A stretch of DNA of 50,077 nt from Candidatus Parcubacteria bacterium (GTDB lineage: Bacteria > Patescibacteriota > Minisyncoccia > UBA6257 > 2-01-FULL-56-20): positions 1 to 50,077 of the forward strand of contig DAHVRZ010000005.1 of assembly GCA_027324805.1 (NCBI GenBank), written 5' to 3'. The notes beneath the pieces were generated by a model. It saw nothing but the letters and a program-made list of their open reading frames with translations, was not told the DNA's origin and did no database searches. The translations under genes and the position numbers were made by a program. The stretch's first letter is position 1; each line of letters opens with the position of its first letter. Of the stretch, positions 28,166 through 37,862 are shown piece by piece.

Positions 28166-30559
28166 ATGGGTGCTTTTTACCTACTCCTTGCCGTTGTCGT
28201 GGGCGCCTTTGCGGGTGTCGCGGCGTTTTTTATTGTACGCGCTGCAGCCCGGCGGAGGGTGTTCGATTCGCTCCAGACAGCGATCTTTCTGGTGAGGGTT
28301 CCGAAGGGTTCGGCGGACGAAAAAGGAAACGGCACGGAGGGGAACGACTTCAAATCCGAACTTGCACATTTTGAGCAACTGCTCGGTTCGCTTGCGGCGA
28401 TCAGGAAGCCGTTCGCTTTCGAGGTCGCGGTGCCCCACGTGGGAGAAGAGATCCATTTTTACATGGTGGTGCCGAAGCTTTCCTCTGAGACCGCGGCGAA
28501 GCAGGTGCAGGGGTTGTGGAGCGGCGCAAGCGTGGAGCGCGTGGATGACGATTACACCGTCTTCAATGTGCACGGAGCAACGATGGCCGCTTACATTATC
28601 GAAAAAGAGAATTTCGCCTTGCCGGTCCGGACGTACGCGGAGCTCGGCGTCGATTCTTTCGAATCGATCGTGGGGGCGTTCGCGAGGATAAACGAGATCG
28701 GCGAAGGGGCTTCGCTCCAGATCATCGCCCGTCCGGCATTCCCAAGCGCGAAGAAAACGATCCATGGCTATATTGAGCTTCTGAAGCGCGGCGAGAAACT
28801 GGAGAAGGTATTCAAATCGGGCTTTGCGACCGGCCTTTCCGATGCGGCCAAGCTCCTCAATCCCGATTCAAAAGAACAACAGAAAAAGAAGGAGAAAGAG
28901 AAGGTGGTGGATGACGAGGCAGTGAAGGCACTCACCGCGAAAGCATCGAAGCCGCTTTTCGACGTGAATGTGCGGCTCGTCGCAAGCGCCGGATCGCAGT
29001 TCCAGGCTGACGACATCCTTGACGGCCTTGCCGCCGGCTTCAGCCAGTTCGCAAGCCCGATGCGCAACGAATTCAAAGTGGTGAAGCCACGCAATCCGAA
29101 GTCGCTCATTGAAAAGTTCATCTACCGCACCTTCGACGATTCCCAGAAGATGACCCTTTCCGCGGAGGAGATCGCGAGCTTTTATCATCTGCCCATCTCG
29201 TCCACGGAGACGCCGCATGTGAAATGGCTCAAGGCGAAAGAAGCGCCGCCACCGGAGAATATGCCGAAAGAAGGCCTTCTCCTTGGCGAGAGCGCATTTC
29301 ATGGGGCTACGCGGCCGATATTTCTTGCCGATGAAGATCGTCGCCGGCATATCTATATTGTCGGTCAGACGGGTACCGGCAAATCCACCCTGCTCAATAA
29401 TCTTCTTATAGAAGATATTGCGCGAGGAAAAGGTGTGGCAGTGATCGATCCGCACGGTGATCTTGTGGAAAAGGCCCTCGCATTCGTACCGAAGGAACGG
29501 CTTGATGACGTTATCTATTTCGATCCCGGCGACCTCACGCGGCCGATCGGGCTCAATATGCTCGATCACGATCCAAACAAGCCGGAGGAACGAACATTCA
29601 TAGTGAACGAGATGCAGAGCATCTTCGACAAGCTTTTCGATCAGGAGTCCATGGGGCCGATGTTCCAACAATACATGCGGAACGCACTCCTGCTTCTTAT
29701 GGAGGATATGCCGAACGAGCCGGCTACGCTCGTCGAAGTGCCGCGCGTCTTTACCGACAGCGCATACCGCATGCGCAAATTGGCGCGCATCCACAATCCG
29801 GTGGTCATGGATTTTTGGGAAAAGGAGGCGGTGAAAGCCGGTGGCGAGGCGTCGCTCGCAAACATGACGCCGTACATCACCTCGAAGTTCGGCGGATTCA
29901 TCACGAACGATTACATGCGGCCGATCATCGGTCAGGCGAAATCGGCGTTCAATTTCCGTGATGTGATGGATTCCGGAAAAATCCTCCTCGTCAACCTTTC
30001 AAAGGGTAAAATAGGGGACATCAATGCGAGCCTGCTCGGCATGGTCTTCACGGGCAAGATCCTGATGGCCGCCCTTTCGCGGACGGGAAGCGACGATGCC
30101 TCGCGCCGTGATTTCAACCTTTATATCGACGAATTCCAGAACTTCACGACCGATTCGATAGCGACCATTTTGAGCGAGGCGCGCAAATACCACCTTTCCC
30201 TCACGATGGCCCACCAGTTCATCGCCCAGCTCACCGATACGATCAAAGCTGCGGTGTTCGGCAACGTTGGCTCCGAGATCGTGATGCGCGTGGGCGTGGA
30301 AGATGCCGAATTTCTCGCCAAGCAGTTCGAGCCGGTCTTTAACGAGAACGATCTCATCAATATCGATAATTTCAACGCGTATGCGAAGATCCTCGTGAAC
30401 GGCCAGACTTCAAAGCCCTTCAATCTCAAAGTGGGAACGCAATCCTGGGCGCCGGGCAATGCGGATCTCGTGCCGAAGCTCAAGGAGTATTCGCGGCTCA
30501 AATACGGGATGGATCGGCAGCAGATCGAGGAAGAGATCTATAAGCGATTGCGGGGATAG
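28166..30559 (+). CDS. TraD/HerA-like ATPase (type IV coupling-protein family), membrane anchored
   Basis: IVGQTGTGKSTLLNNLLIEDI (Walker A); GVAVIDPHGDLVEK; FNLYIDEFQNFTTDSIATILSEARKYHLSLTMAHQF. Confidence 0.85.
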   Translation: MGAFYLLLAVVVGAFAGVAAFFIVRAAARRRVFDSLQTAIFLVRVPKGSADEKGNGTEGNDFKSELAHFEQLLGSLAAIRKPFAFEVAVPHVGEEIHFYMVVPKLSSETAAKQVQGLWSGASVERVDDDYTVFNVHGATMAAYIIEKENFALPVRTYAELGVDSFESIVGAFARINEIGEGASLQIIARPAFPSAKKTIHGYIELLKRGEKLEKVFKSGFATGLSDAAKLLNPDSKEQQKKKEKEKVVDDEAVKALTAKASKPLFDVNVRLVASAGSQFQADDILDGLAAGFSQFASPMRNEFKVVKPRNPKSLIEKFIYRTFDDSQKMTLSAEEIASFYHLPISSTETPHVKWLKAKEAPPPENMPKEGLLLGESAFHGATRPIFLADEDRRRHIYIVGQTGTGKSTLLNNLLIEDIARGKGVAVIDPHGDLVEKALAFVPKERLDDVIYFDPGDLTRPIGLNMLDHDPNKPEERTFIVNEMQSIFDKLFDQESMGPMFQQYMRNALLLLMEDMPNEPATLVEVPRVFTDSAYRMRKLARIHNPVVMDFWEKEAVKAGGEASLANMTPYITSKFGGFITNDYMRPIIGQAKSAFNFRDVMDSGKILLVNLSKGKIGDINASLLGMVFTGKILMAALSRTGSDDASRRDFNLYIDEFQNFTTDSIATILSEARKYHLSLTMAHQFIAQLTDTIKAAVFGNVGSEIVMRVGVEDAEFLAKQFEPVFNENDLINIDNFNAYAKILVNGQTSKPFNLKVGTQSWAPGNADLVPKLKEYSRLKYGMDRQQIEEEIYKRLRG

Positions 30560-30598
30560 GACTGTCTGATTTCCCGGGATTCTGATAAAATTGGGTTA

Positions 30599-31771
30599 AT
30601 GATTCATTATCTCAGCAAGGCATCGCGGAAAGCGATCGCCGGCACGGCGCTTCTCAGGCTCGATTTCAATACGGAGGATGATTGGCGGATGCTTGCCGTC
30701 ATTCCGACGATACTGTTTTTATTAAAGAATGATTGCAGGATCGTCATCGTGAGCCATCGTGGGCGTCCGGAGGGCGGATCGCTCAATGACGGCGTCCCGG
30801 CGGGATTTCCTGCCGCTTTGCATCTCAAAAACGATGCGGCGGAACTTTCGAAACTTATAAAGAAACCCGTTATTTTTATTCGCCATTTCCGTTTCGCCGA
30901 GATAAAGAAGGAAGTCGCAACGTCGCCGAAGGGTTCTGTTTTTCTGCTCGATAATCTCCGTTTTCTGCCCGGCGAAGAGAAGAACGATCCCGCATTGGCG
31001 CGCCAGCTTGCCTCGCTTGCGGATTATTACGTGAACGACGCATTTGCCGTATCTCACCGTGCGAATGCATCGGTGGCCGCCGTCACGAAGTTCCTTGAAA
31101 GCTATGCCGGCCTTGAGCTTGAAAAGGAGATCGCGGGACTTTCCCGGGCGGTCGTTACGCCGAACCATCCGGTGGTTCTTATTTTGGGAGGGGCGAAGGC
31201 ATCGGATAAACTCGGCGTCATAAAGCATTTCCGTTCTTCCGGCAAGGCGGACCATTTTCTTCTGGGAGGAGGTTCGGCAAATAGCGTGCTCACGCTCAGG
31301 GGCTTTGATGTAAAAGATTCGCTTCGCGAGAGCGACCCTAAAACGCTTGCCGTGCTCACGCCGCTCGCCACGGACAAAAAAGTGGTCGTGCCCACGGACG
31401 TCGTATGGGGCGTCGGTTCGGACAAAAAGAAGATCCTTGATATTGGGCCGAAGGCGATACGCCGCTTTTCGGAGGCGATCGCCGCGGCGCGGACGATCAT
31501 CTGGAGCGGACCGCTTGGTTTCATCGAGAGAAAGGAATATACGAAGGGTAGTATTGCCGTTGCGCGGGCGATCGGCAGGAATCGAAAAGCCTTTTCACTT
31601 ACGGGCGGCGGAGAGACGGTGATGTTCCTCAAGAAATACAAACTCGACAAGCAATTCAGTTTTATCTCGACGGGCGGCGGAGCGATGCTCGACTTCCTCG
31701 CGGGGGAAAAATTACCCGGCATCGAGGCGCTGAAGCGGGTGAAGTCCAAACAAACAAAACCCAAACAATAA
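30599..31771 (+). CDS. pgk: Phosphoglycerate kinase
   Basis: RLDFN, SHRGRPEGG, DAFAVSHRANASV, LILGGAKASDKLGVI, GGGETV...STGGGAMLDFLAGEKLPGI. Confidence 0.96.
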   Translation: MIHYLSKASRKAIAGTALLRLDFNTEDDWRMLAVIPTILFLLKNDCRIVIVSHRGRPEGGSLNDGVPAGFPAALHLKNDAAELSKLIKKPVIFIRHFRFAEIKKEVATSPKGSVFLLDNLRFLPGEEKNDPALARQLASLADYYVNDAFAVSHRANASVAAVTKFLESYAGLELEKEIAGLSRAVVTPNHPVVLILGGAKASDKLGVIKHFRSSGKADHFLLGGGSANSVLTLRGFDVKDSLRESDPKTLAVLTPLATDKKVVVPTDVVWGVGSDKKKILDIGPKAIRRFSEAIAAARTIIWSGPLGFIERKEYTKGSIAVARAIGRNRKAFSLTGGGETVMFLKKYKLDKQFSFISTGGGAMLDFLAGEKLPGIEALKRVKSKQTKPKQ

Positions 31772-31785
31772 TTACGGTCACAACA

Positions 31786-32760
31786 ATGATCTACGACGCC
31801 TATTTCCATAATGATTTCGACGGGCGCGCGAGCGCGGCAGTGATGCTTGCGTTCCTGCGGAGCCGCGGAGACGACATCGAGCATTTTGTTCCGGTGGATT
31901 TCAATCTCACGAAACAGTGGCTCGATGAAAAATTCTTTGCCAAGCACAGGCTGTTCAAAGGGAGGCGGAATCCCGCAATCGTCCTCGATTTCCCATACCA
32001 TCCCGGCGCGGCGATATGGTTCGACCACCATCCTACCACTTTCAAAAAGGAGGCTTGGCAAAAGAAGTTCAAGCGTGATATGTTCCACCGGCTCGATCCC
32101 TCATATCTTTCAAACTGCCATCTTACCTATACCGCACTCAAGGAAAACTTCGGCTGGAAACCTCCCGCTCATTTCCGCGAGCTCGTGAAATGGCTTGATG
32201 TGATCGATGGCGCGCGCTACGCTTCGGCCGAGCAGACGATCGCGATTAAGGAGCCCGCACTCGAGGTTACGGCGTATGTGGATGGAACGGAAGACGACCT
32301 CCGAGCAACGGCGGCATTCGTGGAGCTGCTTGCCACGGAGCCTCTCGGCGAGATCGCGAAGATGCCTGCGGTGCGCACGATGGCGGCAGCCGCACGCAAA
32401 ACCAATCTCAAAGCACTCGCATTCTATCGCAATCATCTCAAGGTGGAAGGCGATGCGACGTTCGTGGACCTTACCGGTACGGATTTTGCGACGCTTCGCT
32501 TTGCACCGTATTATCTTCATCCGAAGGTTCTTTATGCGGTACGCGTCACGAAGCGAGGGAGATTCTATCATGTTGGTGTCGGCGCAAATCCGTGGATGAC
32601 GGCGGCGGCACGGAAGAAGCATGCGGACGTCCATATCGGTGAACTTATGCGGAAGTTCGGCGGAGGAGGGCACAAGAATGCCGGAGCCTGCGAGATCGCG
32701 ACGAAACGCAAAGCGATCGCTGTTGCAAAGGCGATTATCCCCGTACTGAACGGGGATTAG
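31786..32760 (+). CDS. DHH-family phosphoesterase
   Basis: YFHNDFDGRASAAVM; FDHHPTTF; C-terminal GGGGHKNAGACEIA. Confidence 0.85.
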   Translation: MIYDAYFHNDFDGRASAAVMLAFLRSRGDDIEHFVPVDFNLTKQWLDEKFFAKHRLFKGRRNPAIVLDFPYHPGAAIWFDHHPTTFKKEAWQKKFKRDMFHRLDPSYLSNCHLTYTALKENFGWKPPAHFRELVKWLDVIDGARYASAEQTIAIKEPALEVTAYVDGTEDDLRATAAFVELLATEPLGEIAKMPAVRTMAAAARKTNLKALAFYRNHLKVEGDATFVDLTGTDFATLRFAPYYLHPKVLYAVRVTKRGRFYHVGVGANPWMTAAARKKHADVHIGELMRKFGGGGHKNAGACEIATKRKAIAVAKAIIPVLNGD

Positions 32761-32786
32761 GAGAGGCATTTAACCCATTTTTTTCA

Positions 32787-33437
32787 ATGACATCTTCGAA
32801 GAAGAAGAAATATTATGCGTACTTCGTGCCGCCGGTCGCTGCGGGCAAAGCGGAACGGACGGGGGTGACCGGCGAATGGAAGGTTTGCGAGTCCTTGGTG
32901 TCCGGCGTTCCGGACGCCCGATATAAAGCTTTTGAATCCCTGCGCGAGGCGGAGGCGTGGCTTGCGGGCGGCGCGATGTACGAGGCGCGTCCGCCGAAGG
33001 CAGTACGCAGGGCCGTACTCGAGCCGGGAATCTATTTTGACGCCGGAACCGGCCGGGGTGAGGGCGTGGAGGTGAGTGTGACGGACGAAAAAGGAAAAAA
33101 TCTTCTCCATAAAGCCGTTTCACGGGATGGGCTTAACCGTTTCGGCAAGCATCTTGTGGGCGATGCCGCGGCAACAAACAACTATGGCGAATTGCTGGCG
33201 CTCCGCTGGGCTCTCGAGATCGCCCGGAAAACCGGGAAAAAGAAAGTGTTCGGTGACAGCAAGCTCGTCATTGATTATTGGTCAAAGTGGAAGATAAAGC
33301 GCAAAGAGGTTGCAACAGAAACCGTTGCGCTTGCGGACGAGGTCGCGGCGCTCCGTGAAGCATTCGAAAGAGGCGGAGGCGCGGTGGCGCGCATTTCGGG
33401 CGACGATAATCCCGCAGATCTTGGATTTCACAAATAG
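32787..33437 (+). CDS. Ribonuclease H with N-terminal viroplasmin-like domain
   Basis: KYYAYFVPP...CESLVSGVPDARYKAFESLREAEAWL, then YFDAGTG, NNYGELLALRWAL, GDSKLVIDYWSKW, SGDDNPAD. Confidence 0.8.
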   Translation: MTSSKKKKYYAYFVPPVAAGKAERTGVTGEWKVCESLVSGVPDARYKAFESLREAEAWLAGGAMYEARPPKAVRRAVLEPGIYFDAGTGRGEGVEVSVTDEKGKNLLHKAVSRDGLNRFGKHLVGDAAATNNYGELLALRWALEIARKTGKKKVFGDSKLVIDYWSKWKIKRKEVATETVALADEVAALREAFERGGGAVARISGDDNPADLGFHK

Positions 33438-33461
33438 ACAAAGGAGATCCTCTCATAAAAA

Positions 33462-33512
33462 ATAAAAGGCATCCCAGCGGCCGCAGTGAACGGGCGCGCA
33501 TGGGATGCCGTG
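33462..33512 (-). terminator. Hairpin GGCATCCCA...TGGGATGCC, terminator for the XRE gene
   Basis: 9-bp stem followed by a T-rich run on the minus strand. Confidence 0.6.
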
Positions 33513-33537
33513 TGATATTGATCGATGAGAACTGTTT

Positions 33538-33867
33538 TCAGGCGAGGGAAAACTGTGCTTTCGAGGCACGGGAAGGTTGCTGCGGCGGGGATGTGAGATC
33601 GCTCACCGTGCACCGGAATACCTTCGTGAGGCGTTCCATCTGGCCTTCGGTAAGGTAAACCTGGTCTCCGCTGATCACGATCTTGTAGAGGGCGTGATAC
33701 CGTACACCCGACGTATTCGCAAGGTCTTCGAGCGACAGGCCGAATTTCCTCATGAATGCGCAGAGGGATTCTTTGTTGGGCACCTTCGTGCGCATGCGGT
33801 TCGGGCGGGGAGTTGCATTCGGTGCGTTCTTCGCGCGCGGCGTTTTTTTCATCTCTTGTTCGGTCAC
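33538..33867 (-). CDS. XRE-type HTH regulator
   Basis: LCAFMRKFGLSLEDLANTSGVRYHALYKIVISGDQVYLTEGQMERLTKVF; start codon uncertain (GTG). Confidence 0.7.
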   Translation of the reverse strand: MTEQEMKKTPRAKNAPNATPRPNRMRTKVPNKESLCAFMRKFGLSLEDLANTSGVRYHALYKIVISGDQVYLTEGQMERLTKVFRCTVSDLTSPPQQPSRASKAQFSLA

Positions 33868-33970
33868 CTCATTCTTCGATTTTTTTGCCTGGCAGTTCTG
33901 ATGAAACGAACTGCGTTCAATGATACGGCATCACGGCTACGAGTCAATAGTATTTTCCGGGGAAGCGTGT

Positions 33971-33976
33971 TATAAT
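33971..33976 (+). promoter_or_regulatory. rnpB -10 box TATAAT
   Basis: Predicted +1 at 33983 coincides with the first base of P1 (GCAGGGCAG). Confidence 0.75.
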
Positions 33977-33982
33977 GTCGGA

Positions 33983-34413
33983 GCAGGGCAGAACGGACGA
34001 TCGCTCTTCGGGTGCAAACCAGGGGAGAGGAAAATCCGGACACCCTCCATGGATCGCTTTTGCTTCGGCGGAGCGGTGTATGGACAAAAAGGTACCCGGC
34101 GAAACGCCGGGCGTCCGTAAGGATAGAGGTGCGAGCAGTGACGTCCCGAGGCAAAAGCCGAGGGAGGGCCCGATCCCGACGTAGAAGGCCTAATTCCGCC
34201 ATAGGGACAACAAAGCGGAAGTGAAACGGCAAAATCCTTACCGGGTGCAAGGTCGTGCCTCTCGCCGTGATCCGAAAGGACCGCGTGCAAGGGGAGTGCC
34301 GCATGAGCCTGCGAGCAATCAAAGGCCAAGATGAATGATCGTCCCCGCATTTTGCGAACTGCTTATGCAGAGCGAAGGTGTGGCGACAGAATCCGGTTTA
34401 CAGTCTGCCCTGC
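33983..34413 (+). ncRNA. rnpB: RNase P RNA
   Basis: P1 GCAGGGCAG (33983-33991)/CTGCCCTGC (34405-34413); GAGAGGAAAATCCGGACAC; GGCCAAGATGAATGATCGTCCCC; GACAGAATCCGGTTTACAGTCTGCCC. Confidence 0.93.
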
Positions 34414-34420
34414 AATCCAG

Positions 34421-34445
34421 AACCCGGCGATGAGCCGGGTTTTTG
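34421..34445 (+). terminator. rnpB terminator AACCCGGC-GATGA-GCCGGGTTTTT
   Basis: 8-bp stem plus T-run. Confidence 0.9.
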
Positions 34446-34510
34446 ATTGAGAAGCCAACGAATATTCCGCGATTGTTTTTATCTTCTGATGTCGCACCGG
34501 AGTCCGGTAT

Positions 34511-35203
34511 TCACGCCTGGAGGAGTCGCGCCTTTTCCTCCATCTCCTCTTTGATGTCCTCCGAGTAGGGGAGAATACGATTCCTTCCGCGGACGATTGT
34601 TCCATCCGGCAGTTCTCTGTCTTCCTTTGCTATGAAAAGAGCTTCGTCGGCGCGCGCGAATGCCGTTTCTACATCTTCTCCGGGCGTGACGACCGTGTAC
34701 CCGCCGCTAAATGTTATGGGCGTCGGTTCGCCGTCGAGTTCCACCATGAATCCGAGCTTGAGGCGCTCCATAAGGCCTGCGACATCCACCTCCTTAAGAA
34801 GTACGGCAAATTCCTCTCCGCCGTAACGCGCGACGACATCGTCGACGCGGAATTTTTCCCTGACGAGCGACATGAGATGTTCCGCGGCCGCCTTAAGCGC
34901 GCGGTCGCCGCCGACATGGCCTTCCCTGAATGCGTCGTTTACGATCTTGAAGTTATCGAGATCGAGGATCAGGAGCACGTCGGGGTTGCCCTCCGTCGCC
35001 GAGCTGCGTTTTTCGATATCGCCCTTCCGTCGCGCAAATTCTTCATTGAATTTGCGCCGGTTATCGAGTCCCGTAAGTTCATCGGTATAGGCCATTTTCA
35101 TAAGCTCTTCAATTTTCCGGTCACGCTTGTTAATGGCGTCCTTCAGCTCTGCAATCGTTTCTTCCGGAGCGGGGATGTATTCTTGAGGGGGCTGTTCTGT
35201 CAT
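34511..35203 (-). CDS. GGDEF-domain protein (putative diguanylate cyclase)
   Basis: AYTDELTGLDNRRKFNEEF...DLDNFKIVND...VGGDRAL...RYGGEEFAVLL; start chosen as MTEQPPQ. Confidence 0.9.
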   Translation of the reverse strand: MTEQPPQEYIPAPEETIAELKDAINKRDRKIEELMKMAYTDELTGLDNRRKFNEEFARRKGDIEKRSSATEGNPDVLLILDLDNFKIVNDAFREGHVGGDRALKAAAEHLMSLVREKFRVDDVVARYGGEEFAVLLKEVDVAGLMERLKLGFMVELDGEPTPITFSGGYTVVTPGEDVETAFARADEALFIAKEDRELPDGTIVRGRNRILPYSEDIKEEMEEKARLLQA

Positions 35204-35353
35204 GGTTATGGTGTTTCTCAAATTATGCTATTTTTTTCAGAAAGAGCAACATTCCATTTTTTCCAAGGGAGGAGTATGTTGTGATGACCAAATCGCCGTC
35301 GTTTCAAAAAAGCTACGCACAAGCCCCTATCTGTGATTTGTTATAATGAATGT

Positions 35354-36520
35354 ATGAAAAAAATAAACATAAGTCGATTCAGAGTGGTCGGATTGGCCCT
35401 TGCAGCGACGATTGCGTCGTTTGCCATGTATGCCGTTCCGGCGGCCCATGCGGCATATTTTAATGCCGGAAGGAATGTAACGGTCGAAAATGCGGCAACG
35501 GTCGCGCAGAACGTTTATGTGGCCGGCGCAAGCGTCGCGGTATCCTCGCCTGTGAATGGCGATGTGCTCGCGGCGGGTAGCACGCTTTATATTTCGAGCA
35601 AGGCAAGCGGTGACATCATGGCGATCGGCAGTAATGTGATCATTCAAGGCGCTTCGGCACAGGACGTCCGCGTGGCGGCTGCCAACCTTACGGTGGGCGG
35701 CACGTTCAGCGGCGAGCTTGCCGCTGCCGGTGCTTCGGTCACGGTTACGCCGGGCACGACGATCGCGAAAGATTCGTATATCGCCGGCGCCAGTATTTCG
35801 TTCGACGGCAGCGAGTCGGGTAGTTTATACCTTGCCGGCGGGGCGGTATATTTCGACGGCACGACGGGCGGCAATCTTGTCATCAAGAATGCGAAGCAGG
35901 TGACGATCGGACCGGATGCGGTGATCGGCGGAAATCTTGATTACACCGCGCAGGCTTCGGCGACGATAGAGCCGGGTGCGCATATTGCCGGCGCGACGAC
36001 GTTCCATCAGACGGTGGTGAAACAGAGTCCCGATGCCTGGATGGGTCCGTTTGCCGTATTGATCACGTTGTGGTGGTTCATCAAATTCCTTATGATGCTC
36101 ACGGCGGCATATCTTTTCTGGTATGTCCTTCGCAGGGATGCGACGGAGATCGTAACGCGCGCGACACACGGGTTCTGGAAGGAACTCCTTCGGGGTTTCG
36201 TTGTCGCGGTTGCTCTTCCTGTCGCCGCGATCATTGCACTCATCACGGTGATCGGTATGATTCCCGGTATTGCGGCATTCCTCGCGTACGGTCTGGTGCT
36301 TCTCGTTGCCTGTCCCATGGCGGGCATCGTCACTGCGGCAGTCATCTGGCGGAACCGGACCCCGAATCTCAGGTGGTATCATATCCTCCTTGGCGTATTG
36401 ATCCTCGACATCATCGGATTCATCCCGTTCATCGGATGGATCGTGGCGCTTGCCGTTTATCTTGCTTCGTTCGGTGCGCTTGTGATGGTGTTATGGCTCC
36501 GGATTATCAAGCGAGCATAA
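35354..36520 (+). CDS. Secreted/membrane bactofilin-like (polymer-forming) protein with C-terminal TM region
   Basis: Signal peptide; repeated short beta-helix rungs (VYVAGASVAVSSPVNGDVLAAGSTLYIS...); C-terminal 3-4 TMs. Confidence 0.75.
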   Translation: MKKINISRFRVVGLALAATIASFAMYAVPAAHAAYFNAGRNVTVENAATVAQNVYVAGASVAVSSPVNGDVLAAGSTLYISSKASGDIMAIGSNVIIQGASAQDVRVAAANLTVGGTFSGELAAAGASVTVTPGTTIAKDSYIAGASISFDGSESGSLYLAGGAVYFDGTTGGNLVIKNAKQVTIGPDAVIGGNLDYTAQASATIEPGAHIAGATTFHQTVVKQSPDAWMGPFAVLITLWWFIKFLMMLTAAYLFWYVLRRDATEIVTRATHGFWKELLRGFVVAVALPVAAIIALITVIGMIPGIAAFLAYGLVLLVACPMAGIVTAAVIWRNRTPNLRWYHILLGVLILDIIGFIPFIGWIVALAVYLASFGALVMVLWLRIIKRA

Positions 36521-36550
36521 ACCGGATTCGACAAAAATAAGCGACAACGG

Positions 36551-36582
36551 AAAACGGACGGCTTTGGCCGTCCGTTTTTTTT
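36551..36582 (+). terminator. Terminator ACGGACGGC-TTT-GCCGTCCGT-T8
   Basis: Stem-loop plus T-tract. Confidence 0.9.
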
Positions 36583-36653
36583 CCTTATATTTGTGCGATG
36601 CTCCGCTTTCTTTATATTTTTAATCCAAAGGGCGATAAGGTATACTCATAACT

Positions 36654-37217
36654 ATGAACGATCCTATGGCCGTTTACGGCATTATTATCGCGATCCTGTG
36701 GACCATTTTCATTCTTTATTGGATCATCTCCGCGGTATCGGTGAAAAAGGATGTGTATCGGCAAGGGGCCTGGTGGCAGAGAGCTTTCGTTTTTGCGATC
36801 GCCGCGTTCGTCCTTACGAATTTGGTGCCGGCGTGGCGCGAGCCACTTTTCCCGCAGAGTCCCGCTTTTGCGATCGCCGCGATCGTCCTCACTGCAATAG
36901 GTATTTTATTTGCCGTATGGGCGCGGATCCATCTCGGCGCGAACTGGAGTTCCCAGCCGGCGCTCAAAGAAGGGCACGAACTCGTTACCTCGGGGCCCTA
37001 CCGTTTTGTCCGGCACCCCATCTACACGGGGGTCATTCTTGCGTTCATCGGGACGGCGCTCGTTAATAACATGCTTTGGGACGTGGTGATCCTTCTTGTA
37101 GCTATTATGTTCGTTCGTCGCGTGTATGCGGAGGATCGGCTCATGGCGCGGCAATTTCCTGACCGATATCCGGAATATAAAAAAAGGACGAAGGCACTTA
37201 TTCCGTTCGTTTGGTAA
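36654..37217 (+). CDS. Isoprenylcysteine carboxyl methyltransferase (ICMT)-like membrane methyltransferase
   Basis: LGANWSSQPALKEGHELVTSGPYRFVRHPIYTGVIL...EDRLMARQFPDRYPEYKKRTKALIPFVW. Confidence 0.85.
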   Translation: MNDPMAVYGIIIAILWTIFILYWIISAVSVKKDVYRQGAWWQRAFVFAIAAFVLTNLVPAWREPLFPQSPAFAIAAIVLTAIGILFAVWARIHLGANWSSQPALKEGHELVTSGPYRFVRHPIYTGVILAFIGTALVNNMLWDVVILLVAIMFVRRVYAEDRLMARQFPDRYPEYKKRTKALIPFVW

Positions 37218-37247
37218 TAAAAATTCAAGCCTATCCATAACAAATCC

Positions 37248-37823
37248 ATGAATGAACTCATTATCAATAAAGAAAAAACGGCGATCGTCGTGATAGATCT
37301 GCAGAAAGGGATCGTCGGTATGCCGGTGGAGCCTCATGCGGCGGCGGACGTCGTGGCGAATGCGGCGAAGCTTGCGCAGGCGTTCCGGAAAAACGGCATG
37401 CCGGTTTTCCTCGTGCATGTCACGCCATCCGCGGACGGCAAGGATGCGCTTCATCCCGTGAGCGATGCGGCGACGATGAGTGCCCCGCGCGCAGCGGACT
37501 GGGCGGAGTTTGTGCCGGAGATGGGACCGGAGCCAGGGGATTTTATCGTTACGAAGCGGCAATGGGGAGCGTTCTACGGTACCGAACTGGACCTCCAGTT
37601 GCGCCGGCGCGGCATCAATACGATCGTGCTTTGCGGCATTTCGACGAATATAGGAGTGGAAAGCACTGCCCGTTTCGCGTTCGAATACGGCTATGAACAG
37701 ATATTTGCAGAGGACGCGACCGCCGCGCGGTCAGCGGACGAACATGAGCATGCGATGAAAGGCACCTTCATGCGCATAGGGCGCGTTCGCACGACGGAAG
37801 ATATCCTGTCGGCGCTTGTATAG
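37248..37823 (+). CDS. Isochorismatase-family cysteine hydrolase
   Basis: AIVVIDLQKGIV; FIVTKRQWGAFYGTELDLQLRRRGINTIVLCGISTNIGVESTAR. Confidence 0.9.
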   Translation: MNELIINKEKTAIVVIDLQKGIVGMPVEPHAAADVVANAAKLAQAFRKNGMPVFLVHVTPSADGKDALHPVSDAATMSAPRAADWAEFVPEMGPEPGDFIVTKRQWGAFYGTELDLQLRRRGINTIVLCGISTNIGVESTARFAFEYGYEQIFAEDATAARSADEHEHAMKGTFMRIGRVRTTEDILSALV

Positions 37824-37862
37824 TTATCGCGCCGGACCGCCCCCGTGCGCTATAATGACAAT

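Noticed and set aside
28868-29794. 308-aa minus-strand ORF inside the TraD-like gene
   Set aside because: Antisense shadow of a confidently coding ATPase.
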